Assembly (NCBI GenBank): GCA_014529385.2
Contig: CM043966.1
Coordinates: forward strand, 104,357,087-104,421,086
Source of the DNA: Adiantum capillus-veneris
Taxonomy: Eukaryota > Streptophyta > Polypodiopsida > Polypodiales > Pteridaceae
Length of the DNA: 64,000 nt
Direction of reading: 5' to 3'
Position numbers and translations under genes: made by a program. The notes beneath the pieces are model-generated. The model made no database searches. It was not told where the DNA came from and worked only from the letters and a program-made list of their open reading frames with translations. This document shows positions 61,947-64,000 of the stretch, one piece after another; position 1 is the first letter of the stretch, and the number at the start of each line of letters is the position of its first letter.

Positions 61947-62699
61947 TTGAAGATGCCACAAATACCTACATGCCTACCACCCCCAATGGGCATCCTCCTC
62001 AAGAGAAAGATCAACATGAACCCATACATTACATATAATCAACAGCCCGAACATAGGAAGCTAGCCCAAAACATCACCATGAAATATCAGAAGAAACAGA
62101 GATCTTACATTTGCATACGAGTGGAGCCCCAAGTCTCCATCACCGCCAAGAAGTCTGGAGAGAAAAGAGAAGAGCCACATCAGCCAGATGAATCACTAGA
62201 CCCATCTTCATCAACACCAGGCCGCCACACCAAACTATATGCAAATGCAGACCTCAAGCTTTCAGAAAGAGCCTCGCACGGGATTCGGTGCTTCCACCGA
62301 GGAGAACAAGTCTTCTACTCTTGTCCCACCCGCCGTCGAGTCAACCAGAACCATCAAACCAAAAAACACCATACGATCAACCTCCACAAAACCACAATTT
62401 CCACCCAAGGGGTGGGGGACTGTCAAGCATCCCTACTTCCAGAAAAAGGGAACGTGAATCTGAGAGCAGAAAGGGGGAAGAGGAGCAGCCCCACTATCCA
62501 GAGGCCCCCCTGCTGGGGCAGATCTACGGCAAAACAACTGAGCCTCCTCCTGTCGCAACACACACAACCAGACATGAAGCCCTGTCCCTTCAACCGCCTT
62601 CTTCAGGCCCCCCAACCTATGAGCGCGCACGTCGAGCTGCAGAGGAACCAGCCGATTGCACTCCCAGCTCCCCGCAGAAACCCTAGGACCACTAAATAG
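61947..62699 (+). CDS. Hypothetical 250-residue frame, doubtful
   Basis: The longest unexplained frame on the plus strand. It is rich in Pro, Gln, His, Lys and Arg, with no motif. Another frame over 62288-62686 is also open and equally Pro/Ser-rich, so the openness may reflect base composition, not selection. It could be the variable, disordered part of a mobile-element protein. Confidence 0.2.
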   Translation: MKMPQIPTCLPPPMGILLKRKINMNPYITYNQQPEHRKLAQNITMKYQKKQRSYICIRVEPQVSITAKKSGEKREEPHQPDESLDPSSSTPGRHTKLYANADLKLSERASHGIRCFHRGEQVFYSCPTRRRVNQNHQTKKHHTINLHKTTISTQGVGDCQASLLPEKGNVNLRAERGKRSSPTIQRPPCWGRSTAKQLSLLLSQHTQPDMKPCPFNRLLQAPQPMSAHVELQRNQPIALPAPRRNPRTTK

Positions 62700-62999
62700 C
62701 TTATTGATAGAATTCTATCTTAGATTTTTGACTTCAACAAGGTAACGCGTTAGCATTTCAACTTTTTTTTTTTTGGAAAAATCAGAAGAATTGAATCAAT
62801 AGAAAAGATACAAAAAAAGCTATAGAAACGAGGTCCTTTTTTTTCCCAAACTCATAATAATAATAGTGAGTGTATATATATATTACTAAACCAATAAAGC
62901 TACAATGAAAGCTATGCTCCAATCGAGCCATGGCATCTACCAACAACCGGCCCACCAAATCATCCAATCTAAGAGACATTGAGGCAGTGTCATCAATCG

Positions 63000-63995
63000 G
63001 CTCAGGTCTATCCTGCGTCTCCTAAGTCAGATTCTCAATCTATCTGCTTTTCTCACTAAAAGGTGCGACCGACACAAATGGTTCCTCTTGCACTTCCACT
63101 GTAGGGCAATCCATCTCTTTTGCCACCTTCATGCATGTCCCATCCTGTTCAGTCGTCCTTGCTTCCATCCTAGTGACATTTGCTAAAGGATTGACCTCTA
63201 TTGTGACTCGTCTCCAAGTTGTCCCAATCCTCGAAATAGGGGCAATTGTCACCTAAGGGAAATCCCTAGCATAGTCCCAATTTTGTAGCACTTATAGCCG
63301 ACATTTCTGAATGAATCACACACTAATTCCTATTGGTATGCTCCAACACTCTCCATGTTCAAATCCCATATACTTGGGGTTAGGTTTACTCATATTTCAC
63401 AATATGCATACCTTTATGTCCAATCCTGACCTTACCCGCTACAACTTCAGACTGAACAAAACCCTGCCTAGCAAGGCAGCTATGGAGTCTACGTGGTCCT
63501 CAAGCCAAAGAGGAAAGCCCTTGAGCGTGACCCACAACAGGCAGTAGTCCATAAATTCTTCATAGGGATAAAAATCGGGCATCCAAGGCTAGCGTAAGCA
63601 AAATGAGAACCTCCCTATATACCTCCTCTCATGACCAAATCCTGAGAAGCTTGCTGGACAGCACATCCTACCACCTGAGCAGCTTTGCTAAGCAACACAT
63701 CCTGCCACATAGAAGCCTTTTCCAATTGCCATGAACTGACAAATCGCACTTTTTGTTGTTAGTCGTTGATGCTGCCCAATCTCATAATCCTTGGGTTGTC
63801 ATAGGCCAGCCCAAAAAGTACAACACTATTGAGTGTGCACAACATATCTCTAGGCTCCGAATCACAGCTTCCAAATGAAATTCCGCCTGAAACACATAAC
63901 CATCTTCCACTGTGTTATGACTTTGCTCGATCGCCTCATGCAGTATTTCTTCCGATAGTGACCAAGTGCCAAAGACCAGGGCTTTAAAATCTTCT
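63000..63995 (-). pseudogene. LINE-type ORF1 relic (DUF4283-like)
   Basis: The minus strand, entering from the right edge, reads FKALVFGTWSLSEEILHEAI near 63950, then after breaks MPDFYPYEEFMDYCLLWVTL, KGFPLWLEDHVDSIAALLG and GRVL near 63450-63570. This follows the DUF4283 pattern of plant LINE ORF1 and related zinc-knuckle proteins (W.P.F......wV.l.glP...w....l..ia..lG). Stops are frequent. An A-rich minus-strand run at 62763-62774 could be a 3' tail, but no ORF2 is seen. The element continues beyond the window. Confidence 0.5.
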
Positions 63996-64000
63996 CTGGA

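Overview
The window looks like nuclear DNA of a land plant. The main evidence is one clean nuclear-type gene for a chloroplast-targeted enzyme of chlorophyll synthesis: divinyl chlorophyllide a 8-vinyl-reductase (DVR), + strand, 30500-31795, uninterrupted and with a transit-peptide-like N terminus. Around it lie Ty3/gypsy and Ty1/copia LTR retrotransposons primed by plant initiator tRNA-Met, relics of PPR genes, and very long (CT)n/(GA)n runs. The low gene density, the intronless DVR and the style of the PPR relics make a fern or other seed-free vascular plant my best guess; the sequence does not prove it.

Layout: 1-7.9 kb holds copies of a dispersed LTR-like repeat around a decayed gypsy element (gag, zinc knuckle, protease and integrase traces, minus strand, 1.65-4.15 kb). 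7941-15458 is a structurally complete gypsy element on the minus strand, with 1.6-kb LTRs, CTCCT target duplications, an initiator-Met primer site and a polypurine tract, but with RNase H fused directly to the integrase C-terminal end. 15.5-19.6 kb is mostly featureless, with tandem duplications. 20.5-23.2 kb and 29.5-29.7 kb carry PPR relics and a duplicated TATA-containing segment. A plus-strand element with short (131-bp) LTRs and no recognisable coding capacity (23501-29071) sits in the second copy, and the first copy preserves the empty site. DVR follows at 30.5-31.8 kb.

34.6-37.4 kb holds a second gypsy remnant, also lacking most of RNase H and integrase. 38.5-42.0 kb is a decayed unidentified protein gene built partly from roughly 445-bp tandem units, one of which carries a MITE-like insertion. 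44-47 kb holds unidentified minus-strand reading frames. 47.6-48.3 kb is a degenerate minisatellite made of palindromes. 50819-54090 is a copia element deleted from inside its 5' LTR to the middle of integrase. 54932-60212 is a full-length copia element (321-bp LTRs, GTCCC target duplications) that inserted into an exon of an unidentified intron-containing gene or gene copy (54.6-60.6 kb). The last kilobases hold a LINE-like ORF1 (DUF4283-type) relic on the minus strand.

Only DVR is convincingly functional. The rest records repeated insertion, internal deletion and base decay. In the 54.9-60.2 kb element every LTR difference I counted is a transition and every in-frame stop I found is TAG, as expected from deamination of methylated cytosine. 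No tRNA, rRNA, CRISPR or bacterial-type feature was seen.
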